This document shows, piece after piece, positions 39,279 to 48,977 of a stretch of DNA of 64,000 nucleotides (positions within the stretch are counted from its first letter, which is position 1; every line of letters begins with the position of its first letter). A model generated the notes under the pieces. It worked only from the letters and a program-made list of their open reading frames with translations, was not told the origin of the DNA and did not search any database. The stretch covers positions 361,362 to 425,361 of the forward strand of contig NZ_WTUX01000011.1 of the NCBI RefSeq assembly GCF_009882975.1, given 5' to 3'. This DNA comes from Maritimibacter harenae. GTDB taxonomy: Bacteria > Pseudomonadota > Alphaproteobacteria > Rhodobacterales > Rhodobacteraceae. A program made the translations under genes and the position numbers.

Positions 39279-39836
39279 ATGACGGCCGAACAAGCATTCG
39301 ACACGAACCAGGCAGTGATCGAGACCGAGCGGTTCATCCTGCGACCGCCCAAGGGCTCGGACGTGGGTCTTCTGGCCCATTACTCCGGCGACCGGCGCGT
39401 GGCCGAGGAAACCCGCTCGATCCCGCACCCGCTGCCGCCCGGCGTGACAGAGGATTTCGTGCGCCGCGCGATGAAGGCGGACCGGATCGAGGACGTCTGG
39501 ATCATGGACGGCTCCACGGTCGAGGGCGGCGACGGCGGGCACGAGGTGCTGGGCGTCATCAGCCTGACCCGGATGGACCGCAACCAGTCCCAGCTGGGCT
39601 ACTGGGTCGCGCCGCCGTTCTGGAACACCGGGCTCGCCTCGGAAGCCGTGCAGGCGCTGGTGCAGGCCAACCCGATGGGCAACGACACGCTCTTCGCCGA
39701 GGTCTTCCAGGACAACCCGGCGAGCGCCCGGGTGCTCACCAACGCGGGCTTCGCCTATGTCGGCGACAGCGAGGCATTCTGCCTTGCGCGCAACGCCACG
39801 GTGCCGACGTGGACCTATTCCCGCCGCATGCGCTGA
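39279..39836 (+). CDS. GNAT-family N-acetyltransferase (RimJ/RimL-like)
   Basis: 185 residues from the ATG at 39279, preceded by GAGGAGGGAAG. RimJ/RimL-like: ETERFILRPPKGSD at the start, the acetyl-CoA-binding region near YWVAPPFWNTGLASEAVQ and a C-terminal DNPASARVLTNAGF motif. Substrate unknown; possibly a ribosomal protein N-terminus or a small molecule. Placed between rpmA and obgE, as in many alphaproteobacteria. Confidence 0.9.
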   Translation: MTAEQAFDTNQAVIETERFILRPPKGSDVGLLAHYSGDRRVAEETRSIPHPLPPGVTEDFVRRAMKADRIEDVWIMDGSTVEGGDGGHEVLGVISLTRMDRNQSQLGYWVAPPFWNTGLASEAVQALVQANPMGNDTLFAEVFQDNPASARVLTNAGFAYVGDSEAFCLARNATVPTWTYSRRMR

Positions 39837-39949
39837 AGCGCCTGCGGCCCTGACCCCTTCGGCGACCGGCATGCCCGGTCGCCGTCTTGCGACTTGAGCG
39901 CGCCGCGAATCCGCTCTAGGCAACCCCAAAGCGAACGAAAGCCAGAGCC

Positions 39950-40996
39950 ATGAAATTCCTCGATCTCGCCAAAGTCTATGTCCGGTCCGGAAGCGGCGGG
40001 AACGGGTGCATCTCGTTCCGACGCGAGAAGTTCATCGAATACGGCGGCCCCGACGGCGGCGACGGCGGGCGCGGCGGCGACGTGGTGATCGAGGTCGTGG
40101 ACGGGCTGAACACCCTCATCGACTTCCGCTACCAGCAGCATTTCTTTGCCAAGAACGGCCAGCCGGGGCAGGGCAGCCAGCGCACCGGCCGCTCGGGCGA
40201 GGACATCGTCCTGCGCGTGCCCGTGGGCACCGAGGTGCTCGACGAGGACGAGGAAACCGTGATCGCGGACCTCACCGAGGTGGGCGAACGGCTCGTGCTC
40301 GCGCGTGGCGGTAACGGCGGCTTCGGTAACCTGCACTTCAAGACCGCCACCAACCAGGCCCCGCGCCATGCCAACCCCGGCCAGCCGGGGATCGAGCGCA
40401 CGATCTGGCTGCGCCTGAAGCTGATCGCGGACGTGGGCCTGCTGGGCCTGCCCAACGCGGGCAAATCCACGTTCCTCGCCGCCACGTCCAACGCGCGGCC
40501 GAAGATTGCGGATTATCCCTTCACCACGCTGGTTCCGAACCTGGGTGTCGTGGGCGTCGACAATGTCGAATTCGTGGTGGCCGACATCCCGGGCCTCATC
40601 GAGGGCGCGCACGAGGGGCGGGGGCTGGGCGACCAGTTCCTGGGCCACGTGGAGCGCTGCGCGGTGCTTCTGCACCTCGTCGACGGCACCGCCGAGGACG
40701 TGGTCGCCGATTACGAGACCATCGTTCACGAGCTCGAGGCCTATGGCGGCATCCTTGCGGGCAAGCCGCGCGTGACCGTGCTGAACAAGGTCGATGCGCT
40801 TCTGGACGAGGAGCGCGCCGAGAAGCGCGCGGCGCTCGAGGAAGCCTCGGGCGGCACGATCTACGAGATGTCGGGGGTCGCGAAGGAGGGGGTCACGCAG
40901 GTTCTGCGCGCGCTCAAGGCCGAGATCGGGGCGGACCGCTACCGGCGCAAGAAGGCCGACGAGGCGGACGAGGAGCAGGCGCCTTGGCAACCCTGA
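39950..40996 (+). CDS. obgE: GTPase ObgE/CgtA
   Basis: 348 residues. Ribosome-associated GTPase needed for 50S maturation. The Gly-rich Obg domain fills 1-158 ([25 protein letters not shown]). The G domain has P-loop GLPNAGKST (166-174), switch region [16 protein letters not shown] and NKVD. The extra C-terminal OCT domain of some homologues is absent. Its end overlaps the proB start by 13 bp. Confidence 0.97.
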   Translation: MKFLDLAKVYVRSGSGGNGCISFRREKFIEYGGPDGGDGGRGGDVVIEVVDGLNTLIDFRYQQHFFAKNGQPGQGSQRTGRSGEDIVLRVPVGTEVLDEDEETVIADLTEVGERLVLARGGNGGFGNLHFKTATNQAPRHANPGQPGIERTIWLRLKLIADVGLLGLPNAGKSTFLAATSNARPKIADYPFTTLVPNLGVVGVDNVEFVVADIPGLIEGAHEGRGLGDQFLGHVERCAVLLHLVDGTAEDVVADYETIVHELEAYGGILAGKPRVTVLNKVDALLDEERAEKRAALEEASGGTIYEMSGVAKEGVTQVLRALKAEIGADRYRRKKADEADEEQAPWQP

Positions 40997-42096
40997 AGCT
41001 GTCGGATGCGCGTCGGCTGGTCGTGAAGATCGGCTCGGCGCTCCTGGTGGACGGCGCGACGGGCGCGCTGCGCTCGGACTGGCTCATGGGGCTCGCCGAA
41101 GACGTGGCACGGCTGAAGGCGCGCGGGACGGACGTGGTGCTGGTGTCCTCCGGCTCGATCGCGCTGGGGCGCGGCGTGCTGGGCCTGCCGGCCGGCGGGC
41201 TCGCGCTCGAGCAATCGCAGGCGGCCGCGGCCGTCGGGCAGATCCGGCTCGCGCGTGCCTATGAAGAGGTGCTGGCACCCAAGGGGATCACCACCGCGCA
41301 GGTGCTGGTCACGCTCGAGGACAGCGCCGACCGGCGCCGTTACCTCAATTCGCGCGCCACGCTGGAGCAGCTTCTGACCTTCGGCGTGGTGCCGATCGTG
41401 AACGAGAACGATACGGTGGCCACCGACGAGATCCGGTACGGCGACAATGACCGGCTGGCCGCCCAGGTGGCGGTGACGATCGGTGCGGACATGACCGTGC
41501 TCCTGTCGGACGTCGACGGGTTCTATTCCGGCAACCCCAAGCTCGACCCCACGGCCACGCATTACCCGGTGATCGAGGAGATCACGCCGGAAATGATGGC
41601 GATGGCGGGCGATGCGGGCACCGGCCTGTCGAAGGGCGGGATGAAGACAAAGCTCATGGCCGCCCAGACCGCGATGGCGGCGGGCTGTTCGCTGATCATC
41701 ACCGAGGGCAGCCCCGTCTCGCCGCTCTCCGCACTCGAGGCCGGGGCCAGGGCCACGCTCTTCGTGGCGCGCGAGGATCCGAAGGCCGCGCGCAAGCACT
41801 GGATCGGGTCGATGAAGCCGAAAGGCGCCGTGACGCTCGACGCCGGGGCCCAGGCGGCGCTGGGGCGCGGGAAGTCGCTGCTGCCGGCCGGGGTGACGGC
41901 GGTCACGGGGCGCTTCGGGCGCGGCGATCCGGTCGAGATCCTGGGGCCCAAAGGGGCGCATATCGGGGCAGGGCTCAGCCGCTACACGTCCGAGGAGGCC
42001 CGGCAACTCGTCGGCAAACGATCGGACCAGATCGAGGCGACGCTGGGGTACCCGGGGCGCGCGGCACTCATCCACCGGGATGACATGGCGCTCTGA
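40984..42096 (+). CDS. proB: Glutamate 5-kinase
   Basis: 370 residues from a TTG start at 40984, 13 bp inside obgE. First step of proline synthesis: it phosphorylates glutamate. N-terminal amino-acid kinase domain ([31 protein letters not shown]) and C-terminal PUA domain (about 275-370, [12 protein letters not shown]). The TTG start and coupling to obgE may keep expression low. proA follows 282 bp later, after the tandem repeat. Confidence 0.95.
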   Translation: MATLKLSDARRLVVKIGSALLVDGATGALRSDWLMGLAEDVARLKARGTDVVLVSSGSIALGRGVLGLPAGGLALEQSQAAAAVGQIRLARAYEEVLAPKGITTAQVLVTLEDSADRRRYLNSRATLEQLLTFGVVPIVNENDTVATDEIRYGDNDRLAAQVAVTIGADMTVLLSDVDGFYSGNPKLDPTATHYPVIEEITPEMMAMAGDAGTGLSKGGMKTKLMAAQTAMAAGCSLIITEGSPVSPLSALEAGARATLFVAREDPKAARKHWIGSMKPKGAVTLDAGAQAALGRGKSLLPAGVTAVTGRFGRGDPVEILGPKGAHIGAGLSRYTSEEARQLVGKRSDQIEATLGYPGRAALIHRDDMAL

Positions 42097-42186
42097 GCGG
42101 GCGCCGGACATGGTTGCCAAAGGGTGAATTCCGGGTGGCCGGGCGAGCCAAGTGCTTGTTTGTGCTGCGGGTCCGTGGCTCCACTT

Positions 42187-42256
42187 TTCTAGGATTCTAG
42201 GATTCTAGGATTCTAGGATTCTAGGATTCTAGGATTCTAGGATTCTAGGATTCTAG
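42187..42256. repeat. 8-bp tandem repeat (AGGATTCT, 8 perfect copies plus part units)
   Basis: Eight uninterrupted copies of AGGATTCT (42191-42254) are flanked by a half unit TTCT and by AG. The unit is AT-rich in a GC-rich genome and contains CTAG, a rare tetranucleotide. It lies 90 bp after proB and about 120 bp before proA. Because 8 is not a multiple of 3, TAG falls in every frame on both strands. Likely a slippage-prone repeat. Confidence 0.97.
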
Positions 42257-42378
42257 AGTTCCCGAGGGCCGCCGCGCCGCATGGCGACCCTGCGCGATTT
42301 GTGCACCGCTCCGCACATCAGGTTTTGACGGCGCACCGCCTTGGGCGTATCACTCGCGCACCCGAAATGGAGGCACCG

Positions 42379-43632
42379 ATGAAAGACGCTGAGACCATCC
42401 ACGAGCTGATGCAGGACCTGGGCCGGAAGGCCAAGGCGGCCGCTCAGGAGCTGGCCTTCGCGCCATCGGAAGCCAAGACCCGCGCGCTCGAGGCGGCTGC
42501 GGACGCCGTGTGGGCGCGCCGGGACGAGATCATCGCGGCCAATGCCAAGGATCTCGACTTCGGGCGCGACAAGGGCCTGAGCCCGGCGATGATGGACCGG
42601 CTCATGCTTGACGAGACGCGCATCCAGGGCATCTGCGACGGGCTGCGCGCCGTGGCCGCGCAGGACGATCCCGTGGGCGCCGTGATGGCGGAATGGGACC
42701 GCCCGACGGGGCTGCACATCAAGCGCGTGCGCACACCCCTGGGGGTGATCGGCGTGATCTACGAGAGCCGCCCGAACGTGACGGCGGATGCGGGGGCGCT
42801 GTGCCTGAAATCCGGCAACGCAGTCATCCTGCGCGGGGGCTCGGAGAGCTTCCACTCCTCCGGCGCGATCCATGGCTGCCTCGTCGAAGGGCTGAAGGCC
42901 GCGGGCCTGCCCGCGGACGCGATCCAGCTCGTCCCCACCCGCGACCGGGACGCGGTGCGCGAATTGCTCACCATGACCGACTACGTCGACGTGATCGTGC
43001 CGCGCGGTGGCAAGGGGCTCGTCGGGCTCGTCCAGCGCGAGGCCCGTGTGCCGGTCTTCGCCCATCTCGAGGGCATCGTGCACATCTACATCGACAAGGC
43101 GGCCGATCCGCAGAAGACGATGGACGTGGTGCTGAACGCCAAGACCCGGCGCACCGGCATCTGCGGTGCCGCCGAATGCCTGCTGATCCACCGCGACGCG
43201 TTGGAGCTCGGCCAGGCGGTGATCGATGCGCTCACGGCGGCAGGTGTCGAGGTGCGCGCGGGCGAGGGGCTTGCCGGGAGCGTGCCGGCGACGGAGGCCG
43301 ATTGGGGGACCGAGTACCTCGATTCCATCATCGCGGCGAAGGTCGTCGACGATCTCGACGCGGCGATCGACCATATCCGGACCTATTCGTCCTCCCACAC
43401 CGATGCGATCATGACCGAGGACGATGCGGCCGCCGCGCGCTTCTTCGAGCGGATCGACAGCGCGATCCTGATGCGCAACGCCTCGACCCAGTTCGCCGAT
43501 GGCGGCGAATTCGGGATGGGCGCCGAGATCGGGATCGCCACCGGCAAGATGCACGCGCGGGGGCCGGTGGGCGCCGAGCAGCTGACCTCGTTCAAGTATA
43601 TCGTCGAGGGTGACGGGACGACGCGGACCTGA
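42379..43632 (+). CDS. proA: Gamma-glutamyl phosphate reductase
   Basis: 417 residues from the ATG at 42379 with GGAGG six bases upstream; the earlier in-frame ATG at 42367 contains that site. Second step of proline synthesis. Aldehyde dehydrogenase fold with [28 protein letters not shown] and the active-site Cys in [14 protein letters not shown]. It is probably expressed from its own promoter or by read-through from proB across the tandem repeat. Confidence 0.96.
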   Translation: MKDAETIHELMQDLGRKAKAAAQELAFAPSEAKTRALEAAADAVWARRDEIIAANAKDLDFGRDKGLSPAMMDRLMLDETRIQGICDGLRAVAAQDDPVGAVMAEWDRPTGLHIKRVRTPLGVIGVIYESRPNVTADAGALCLKSGNAVILRGGSESFHSSGAIHGCLVEGLKAAGLPADAIQLVPTRDRDAVRELLTMTDYVDVIVPRGGKGLVGLVQREARVPVFAHLEGIVHIYIDKAADPQKTMDVVLNAKTRRTGICGAAECLLIHRDALELGQAVIDALTAAGVEVRAGEGLAGSVPATEADWGTEYLDSIIAAKVVDDLDAAIDHIRTYSSSHTDAIMTEDDAAAARFFERIDSAILMRNASTQFADGGEFGMGAEIGIATGKMHARGPVGAEQLTSFKYIVEGDGTTRT

Positions 43633-43665
43633 ACGCAGGTTGCGCGGGCGGACCCCGCGCGGCAG

Positions 43666-43719
43666 GTGGAGGGGCGCTGCCCCTCCACACCTCCCCGAAG
43701 TATTTCCGGAACGATGAAG
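43666..43719 (-). repeat. Dispersed 3'-end element, copy C
   Basis: On the minus strand it reads CTTCATCGTTCCGGAAATAC, then a GGGGAGG run and a 10-bp perfect hairpin (GTGGAGGGGC with GCCCCTCCAC). It begins 1-3 bp after the chpT stop. Core and hairpin match copy B. Likely terminator for chpT, also facing proA. Confidence 0.82.
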
Positions 43720-43720
43720 G

Positions 43721-44302
43721 TCAGAGCCGCATGCGGATGCGGCCCGGGTCACGCGTGATGCCGAGGGTCCGACCCGCGGCCGCGGCGGCGCGTGGCAGGA
43801 GTGCGAATTGCACGGTGTCGGGCGTGGCCGGGGCGTGCGGGGTGTCGAGCAGGCGCCAGGCGGCCTCGTCGAGCCGGAGCCTCTCGGCCGTGCCGGTGAT
43901 CTCGAGGCACTCCGAGGTGGTGACGCGAACGGTTCCGCCGAAGGGCATGGCCGCGTCCAGGCAAGCGAGCGCGAGGAGGGCGAGCTTCGCCTCCATGCGC
44001 GGGAGGTGGTCGGGCAGGGGCCAATCGAGCGCGGCGCGCCGTTCGCCGGCCGCGAGCGCTTCGGCCAGTTCGGCCCGGCGTACCACGGCTTCGGGCGGTG
44101 CGGCGCCGAAGGCGATGCGGAAGAACCGGATGCGTGCACGGGCGTTGGCGAGGCTTTCCTGCACCAGGTCCAACTCCGGGGTTTCCTCGCCCCCGGTCAG
44201 CGTCATAAGCTCCACCCCATTGCCGATCGCGCCCAACGGGCTCACCAGATCGTGGCAAATCCGCGAGCCGACCAGGGCGACGAGATCGTCGTCGCGGCTC
44301 AC
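43721..44302 (-). CDS. chpT: Histidine phosphotransferase ChpT
   Basis: 193 residues. Degenerate histidine-kinase-like dimerisation and ATPase-like fold with the phospho-accepting His17 in RICHDLVSPLGAIGNGVEL. In alphaproteobacteria ChpT passes phosphate from CckA to CtrA and CpdR, which control the cell cycle, motility and gene transfer agents. CckA and CtrA genes are not in the window. Divergent from the DUF3553 gene by about 30 bp. Confidence 0.93.
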   Translation of the reverse strand: MSRDDDLVALVGSRICHDLVSPLGAIGNGVELMTLTGGEETPELDLVQESLANARARIRFFRIAFGAAPPEAVVRRAELAEALAAGERRAALDWPLPDHLPRMEAKLALLALACLDAAMPFGGTVRVTTSECLEITGTAERLRLDEAAWRLLDTPHAPATPDTVQFALLPRAAAAAGRTLGITRDPGRIRMRL

Positions 44303-44332
44303 CGACCCGGACCTTGACCGAGGAGTTCCATC

Positions 44333-44518
44333 ATGGACCCGATTGCTTCCCTGCTCGAACCCGGCATGCTCGTGCGCCTGCCCAGCCAGCCCGACTGGGG
44401 CACCGGCCAGGTCCAGTCCAACATCGGGGGCAAGGTCACGGTGAATTTCCGGGAGGCAGGCAAGAAGGTCATCGATGTCTCACAGGTCGAAATCATGCCG
44501 GTCTTCGACGACGAATGA
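44333..44518 (+). CDS. DUF3553 small protein
   Basis: 61 residues, starting MDPIASLLEPGMLVRLPSQP. An SH3-like small domain with WGTGQVQSNIGGKVTVNF, matching the DUF3553 family found widely next to chpT in Rhodobacterales. Similar beta-barrels occur as C-terminal parts of UvrD-type helicases. Function unknown. It sits immediately downstream of the chpT divergent start. Confidence 0.88.
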   Translation: MDPIASLLEPGMLVRLPSQPDWGTGQVQSNIGGKVTVNFREAGKKVIDVSQVEIMPVFDDE

Positions 44519-44636
44519 CCGCGATACGTGTAGACTGATGCATAACACAACCGAAGGGAGATCGGAAGTGCGCCGTTGTTGCCAATCGACGCACGGCCCC
44601 CTAGAACCGCGAAAAAGTCAGGAGCGGGTCCGACCC

Positions 44637-45422
44637 ATGCCAAAGAGCAGTCCATGCTACGAGTTGCGGATCGCCGAGACCGACGACGACATTCGCGACG
44701 CGCAGCGGCTGCGCTACACGGTGTTCGTGGAAGAGCTCGGGGCCGACGGCGCGAACGTGGACCATGCCGCGCGGCTGGAATGCGATGCTTATGACCCGTT
44801 CTGCGATCACCTGATCCTCTACGACCGGAACCGGCCCGCGGGCGACCAGGCGGTGGGCGCCTACCGCGTGATGCGCGAGGACCAGGCGGCCGCCTTCGGC
44901 AACTACTACACCGAGACGGAATTCGACCTCACCGCGCTCAAGACCTCGGGGCGCAAGCTGCTCGAACTCGGGCGCTCTTGCGTTCACGCCGATTACCGTG
45001 GCGGCTCGGCCCTGTCGCAGCTCTGGGTGGGGCTGATGAAGTATTCCGACGCGCTGGAGATCGACATCCTGTTCGGGGTGGCGAGCTTTCACGGCACCGA
45101 TCCGGATGCCATCGCGCTGCCCCTGTCGCACCTGCATCATTCCCATCTCGCGCCCGAGGAGCTGCGCACCCGCGTGCTGCCCGCGCATTTCACCTCGGCC
45201 GACCGGATGCCGGCGGACCGGATCGACCCGCGCGCCGCCATGCGCGAGATGCCGCCCCTGATCCGGGCCTACCTGCGGCTCAACGGCAAGATCGGCGAGG
45301 GCGCGTTCATCGACCACGCGTTCAACACGGTCGATGTCTGCATCATCGTGGACCTGCACCAGGTGCCCCCGAAACAGCGCGCGACCTATGAAAAGCTCGC
45401 CCTGCGGGAGGGGCGCGGGTGA
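44637..45422 (+). CDS. olsB: Ornithine N-acyltransferase OlsB
   Basis: 261 residues from the ATG at 44637 (GGAG about 11 bases upstream). GNAT-like acyltransferase that joins a 3-hydroxy fatty acid to ornithine, giving lyso-ornithine lipid. It has the PlsC-independent OlsB signature region (QRLRYTVFVEELGADG, LELGRSCVHADYRGGSA, GVASFHGTDPDAIALPLSHL). It overlaps olsA by four bases. Ornithine lipids replace phospholipids under phosphate limitation in such bacteria. Confidence 0.94.
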   Translation: MPKSSPCYELRIAETDDDIRDAQRLRYTVFVEELGADGANVDHAARLECDAYDPFCDHLILYDRNRPAGDQAVGAYRVMREDQAAAFGNYYTETEFDLTALKTSGRKLLELGRSCVHADYRGGSALSQLWVGLMKYSDALEIDILFGVASFHGTDPDAIALPLSHLHHSHLAPEELRTRVLPAHFTSADRMPADRIDPRAAMREMPPLIRAYLRLNGKIGEGAFIDHAFNTVDVCIIVDLHQVPPKQRATYEKLALREGRG

Positions 45423-46249
45423 GCGCGACCTGGGATGACGACCGGCCCAAGCCGGACCTGCGGATCGGGCCGGGGGCCCGGGTCCTGGCCACACTGCGCG
45501 CCATCGGTATCGTACTTGTGCTCGTCCTCGCGGTGATCGTCGTCGGGATCGTGCGGCTGATCGAACGGGCCGGCGGGCCGCTGTTTCGCCCCGTGTCGCC
45601 CGGGCTCAACCGTCTCACCCTGCGCACCGCGCTTCTCATCACCGGGGTGCGGCTGAAGCAACGCGGCCGGCCGATGCGCGGCGGCGGGGCGCTGGTGTCG
45701 AACCATGTCTCGTGGCTCGACATCCTGGTGCTGAATTCCCTCATGCGCGTGACCTTCGTCGCCAAGGACGAGGTATCGCGCTGGCCCGGCGTGGGCATCG
45801 TGGTCCGGCTGGCCGGAACCGTCTTCATCAAGCGCGACCGGCGCGAGGCACGCGCCCAGATCGACCTGTTCCTGGGCCACCTGCAGTCCGGCCACAAGCT
45901 GATGTTCTTTCCCGAGGGCACATCGACCGACGGACAGCGGGTGGTACCGTTCAAGACCACGCTCTTCGCTGCCTATTTCGACGACAGCCTGCGCGACGTG
46001 ATGAAGGTGCAGCCTGTCACCATCCTCTACCACGCGCCCGAGGGGCATGATCCGCGTTTCTACGGCTGGTGGGGCGACATGGACCTGGGCCCGCACCTCA
46101 TGGCCGTGCTGGGCACGATGCCGCAGGGCACCGCCGAGGTCGTGTTCCACGCGCCCGTGCGGGTCGCCGATTTCAAGGATCGCAAGGCGCTTGCCGCCTA
46201 TTGCGAGGCGGCCGTGCGCGGGCCGGTCGAGGCGGCGCTGGCGGATTAA
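45419..46249 (+). CDS. olsA: Lyso-ornithine lipid O-acyltransferase OlsA (PlsC family)
   Basis: 276 residues from the GTG in the olsB stop (GTGA). One N-terminal membrane helix (about 25-46), then the acyltransferase motif HVSWLD (His96 and Asp101), KRDRREARAQ, and the FFPEGTSTDG block. It completes ornithine lipid synthesis. Its 3' end overlaps the convergent ThiE-like gene by four bases. Confidence 0.94.
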   Translation: MSATWDDDRPKPDLRIGPGARVLATLRAIGIVLVLVLAVIVVGIVRLIERAGGPLFRPVSPGLNRLTLRTALLITGVRLKQRGRPMRGGGALVSNHVSWLDILVLNSLMRVTFVAKDEVSRWPGVGIVVRLAGTVFIKRDRREARAQIDLFLGHLQSGHKLMFFPEGTSTDGQRVVPFKTTLFAAYFDDSLRDVMKVQPVTILYHAPEGHDPRFYGWWGDMDLGPHLMAVLGTMPQGTAEVVFHAPVRVADFKDRKALAAYCEAAVRGPVEAALAD

Positions 46250-46866
46250 CCGCGCGCGGCCGCGAGGCGTTCCAGCGTGGCGACCGGGTTCTCGGCGGAC
46301 CAGATCTCATCGCGCAGCGAGAAGAAATCCGTGACCGGCGCTAGGTCGGCCACCAGCGCCGCGGTCAGCCCGCCTTCGGCCACCACCGGCACCTCGATCA
46401 TTTCGCTCCACCAGGCGAAAAGGTCCCGCTCGGCCACGCTGCCGTCGCCCAGGTTGCTCTCGCCCACCGGGCCGAAGGACACGTAATCCGCGCCCTGTTC
46501 GCCGGCAGTCATCCCGTCGTGACGCGAGGTGCCGCAGAACGCCCCCACGATCGCGTCCCCGCCCAGGTCGGCGCGCGTCTTGCGCACCTGGCGGGCGCCG
46601 TCGGTGAAATGCACCCCGTCGAGTCCGAGCCGTTCCACCATCAGCACGTGATCGGCGATCACGATGGCGATGTCGCGGGCATGGGCCACCTCGCGGCAGG
46701 CATCAGCGGCGCGCGCGATCTCGTCCTCGTCGCGCGTGGCGAGCTCCAGCCGCAGGCAGGCGATCTCGACCGCGTCCAGCGCGCGGGCGAGCTGGTCGGG
46801 GAAGCTCGAAAGCTCCACCTTCGGCGGGGTGACGAGATAAAGCTGGGGCAGGTCTGTGTCGGCCAT
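46246..46866 (-). CDS. ThiE/TenI-like thiamine phosphate synthase family protein
   Basis: 206 residues, TIM barrel of the ThiE family. GADYVSFGPVG matches the conserved GADYIGxGP block, and LGLDGVHFTDGARQVRK is the counterpart of ADGVHLGQ-type motifs. The pyrophosphate-binding residues of typical ThiE (usually NDR and the TKK-like loop) are not clearly kept, so real thiamine phosphate synthase activity is uncertain. No thiamine riboswitch or other thi genes are near. Confidence 0.82.
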   Translation of the reverse strand: MADTDLPQLYLVTPPKVELSSFPDQLARALDAVEIACLRLELATRDEDEIARAADACREVAHARDIAIVIADHVLMVERLGLDGVHFTDGARQVRKTRADLGGDAIVGAFCGTSRHDGMTAGEQGADYVSFGPVGESNLGDGSVAERDLFAWWSEMIEVPVVAEGGLTAALVADLAPVTDFFSLRDEIWSAENPVATLERLAAARG

Positions 46867-46981
46867 GGCACGTCCTCGGTTGCGAGTCGCGGTCTTCTAC
46901 AAGTCTTTGGGCCAAAAGGCTATGTCGCGGTGATGCGCTCCCCGCTTGCCCGCCCGCGCCGGGCGGAGTAACAGGGCCGCC

Positions 46982-47728
46982 ATGTTGGACGACGATCACA
47001 CCGGACCGCAGCCCGCCTTCGTGCTGGTCAGGCCCCAGATGGGCGAGAACATCGGCGCGGCCGCGCGCGCGATGCTGAACTTCGGGCTCGAGCGGATGCG
47101 CGTGGTGGGCCCGCGTGACGGCTGGCCCAATCCCAAGGCCGTAGCGATGGCCTCGGGCGCGGGGCGGGTGCTGGACGGGGCCGCGGTCTATGACGACCTG
47201 CCTGCCGCGCTCGAGGATTGCGATTACGTCTATGCCACCACCGCGCGTTCGCGCGAGCTTGCCAAGCCCGTGCGTACGCCGGAACGCGCGATGGCCGAAG
47301 CGCGGGCGATGCGCGAAGAGGGCAAGCGCGTGGCGGTGCTCTTCGGTCCCGAACGCGCGGGACTCGAGAACGATGACGTGGCGCGCGCCAACGCGATCAT
47401 CACGGTGCCGGTGAATCCGGAGTTCGCATCGCTGAACCTCGCCCAGTCGGTGCTGCTCACCGCCTACGAATACGGCCGCCAGACGATCGACGCGGCGCCC
47501 GAGGTCGTGAACCTCGCCAAGACCGAGTTCGCCACGCAGGTGGAGGTCGAGGCGCTCGCCCGCCATTACGAGGAACGGCTCGACGAGGTGGGCTACTTCT
47601 TCCCCGAGGACAAGGCGCCCGGCATGAAGCTCGTGCTGCGCAACGCGTGGAGCCGTCTCCAGCTCACCCGCGCGGACGTGCAGATGTTCCACGGCATGCT
47701 GCGCCAGATCTTCCGCAGACGCGGCTGA
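46982..47728 (+). CDS. trmJ: tRNA (cytidine/uridine-32) 2'-O-methyltransferase TrmJ
   Basis: 248 residues from the ATG at 46982. SPOUT-family methyltransferase: FVLVRPQMGENIGAAARAM at the start, the knot motifs FGPERAGLENDDV and IITVPVNPEFASLNLAQSV near the middle, and a C-terminal helical region. It methylates position 32 of tRNA anticodon loops. Single gene, divergent from the ThiE-like gene. Confidence 0.94.
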   Translation: MLDDDHTGPQPAFVLVRPQMGENIGAAARAMLNFGLERMRVVGPRDGWPNPKAVAMASGAGRVLDGAAVYDDLPAALEDCDYVYATTARSRELAKPVRTPERAMAEARAMREEGKRVAVLFGPERAGLENDDVARANAIITVPVNPEFASLNLAQSVLLTAYEYGRQTIDAAPEVVNLAKTEFATQVEVEALARHYEERLDEVGYFFPEDKAPGMKLVLRNAWSRLQLTRADVQMFHGMLRQIFRRRG

Positions 47729-47783
47729 TCCTTGCCTCGGTGATGTCGTCCGGGACCGGACGGGGCGCCGGGCCCTTTCGGGA

Positions 47784-48254
47784 TCAGCCCCGCGCCAGGC
47801 GCCGGGCAGCCAGCACCCAGATCACCGCGAGGCCGAGCGAGAACACGGCGTTCAGGTTCGCCATCGTCACCCCGAACATCTCCCACGGGATCTCGTCGCA
47901 GCGGATGAGCGGCGCGGTCATGATCTGGTCCAGCAGCTGGTCGGTCGACAAGCCGGAGGTGGAGCCGCCCGTACAGCTCGACGGACCTTCCCAGAGCATT
48001 CGCTCCACGCCGGAGTGATAGATCCCGATGGCCCCGGTGGTCGCGGCCGCAATCGCACCGAGCCAGGCCAGGAAACGGCGCGGGACCGCGAGCGCGACAA
48101 GCCCGATGGCGATGGCCACGGCATGCGGGTAGCGCTGCCAGTAGCACAGCTTGCAGGGCGCGTAGCCGAGGGCCTGGAACACGAAGGCCCCGGCCAGGAG
48201 CGCGAGCGACCCGCCGGCCGCGATCAGGACGTAGTGTCGGAACGTAAGCGTCAT
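47784..48254 (-). CDS. dsbB: Disulfide bond formation protein DsbB
   Basis: 156 residues, four membrane helices. It reoxidises DsbA with quinone. The two periplasmic cysteine pairs are present: Cys34 and Cys37 (PCKLCYWQRYPH) and Cys94 and Cys119. The ATG overlaps the stop of the YqaA-family gene by four bases, so they form an operon. DsbA itself is not here. Confidence 0.94.
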   Translation of the reverse strand: MTLTFRHYVLIAAGGSLALLAGAFVFQALGYAPCKLCYWQRYPHAVAIAIGLVALAVPRRFLAWLGAIAAATTGAIGIYHSGVERMLWEGPSSCTGGSTSGLSTDQLLDQIMTAPLIRCDEIPWEMFGVTMANLNAVFSLGLAVIWVLAARRLARG

Positions 48255-48829
48255 AGGTATTTCACCGCGTAGAAGCCGCCGATCAGCAGGATCACGAACA
48301 GCACGAACATGAGGCCAAGGCGCCGTTCGATGAAGTCGCGGATCGGTTCGCCGAATTTCCAAAGAAGCGCGGCCACGACGTAGAAGCGCAGCCCGCGCGC
48401 GATCAGGGAGGCCACCATGAAGACCCAGAAGTTGAGCCCGGTGGAGCCCGACAGGATGGTGATGACCTTGTAGGGGAAGGGCGTGACGCCCGCGATCAGG
48501 ACGGCCCAGGGTCCGAACTCGTTGTAGCGTTCGGCGAAGGCGCCGAACTTGTCGGTCATGTGGTAGAACTCGAGCACGGGGCGCCCGACGCTCTCGAACA
48601 GCCCCCAGCCGATCACGTACCCCAGAGCCCCGCCCGCGACCGATGAGGCCAGGGCCACGGTCGCGATCAGGAAGGCGCGGTGCGGCATGGCGATGATCAT
48701 CGGGATCATCAGGATGTCGGGCGGGATCGGGAAGACCGAGCTCTCCACGAAAGCCACGAAGGCCAGCCCCCACATCGCGTAGGGCGAGCGCGCCAGCCCC
48801 AAGGTCCAGTCGTAAAGTTTCTTCAGCAT
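48251..48829 (-). CDS. YqaA-family (DedA-like) membrane protein
   Basis: 192 residues from the ATG at 48829. Several membrane helices with SSVFPIPPDILMIPM and GVTPFPYKVITILSG, the re-entrant loop-like segments of the DedA/SNARE-associated (VTT) superfamily. Family members are lipid scramblases or influence membrane potential. Upstream of and coupled to dsbB. Confidence 0.9.
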   Translation of the reverse strand: MLKKLYDWTLGLARSPYAMWGLAFVAFVESSVFPIPPDILMIPMIIAMPHRAFLIATVALASSVAGGALGYVIGWGLFESVGRPVLEFYHMTDKFGAFAERYNEFGPWAVLIAGVTPFPYKVITILSGSTGLNFWVFMVASLIARGLRFYVVAALLWKFGEPIRDFIERRLGLMFVLFVILLIGGFYAVKYL

Positions 48830-48977
48830 GGCCTGTTTCCCGTCTCGGGGCCACAAGCACCGAAAACGCCGCGACGGTCAAGTCGAAGCCCGGACCGGGC
48901 GCCGTCACAAGCGCTTGTGTCGCGCAAGTCCGCGCGGCGTTGACGGCATCGCCCGGCGCGGCTACAGGAAACGCTGT

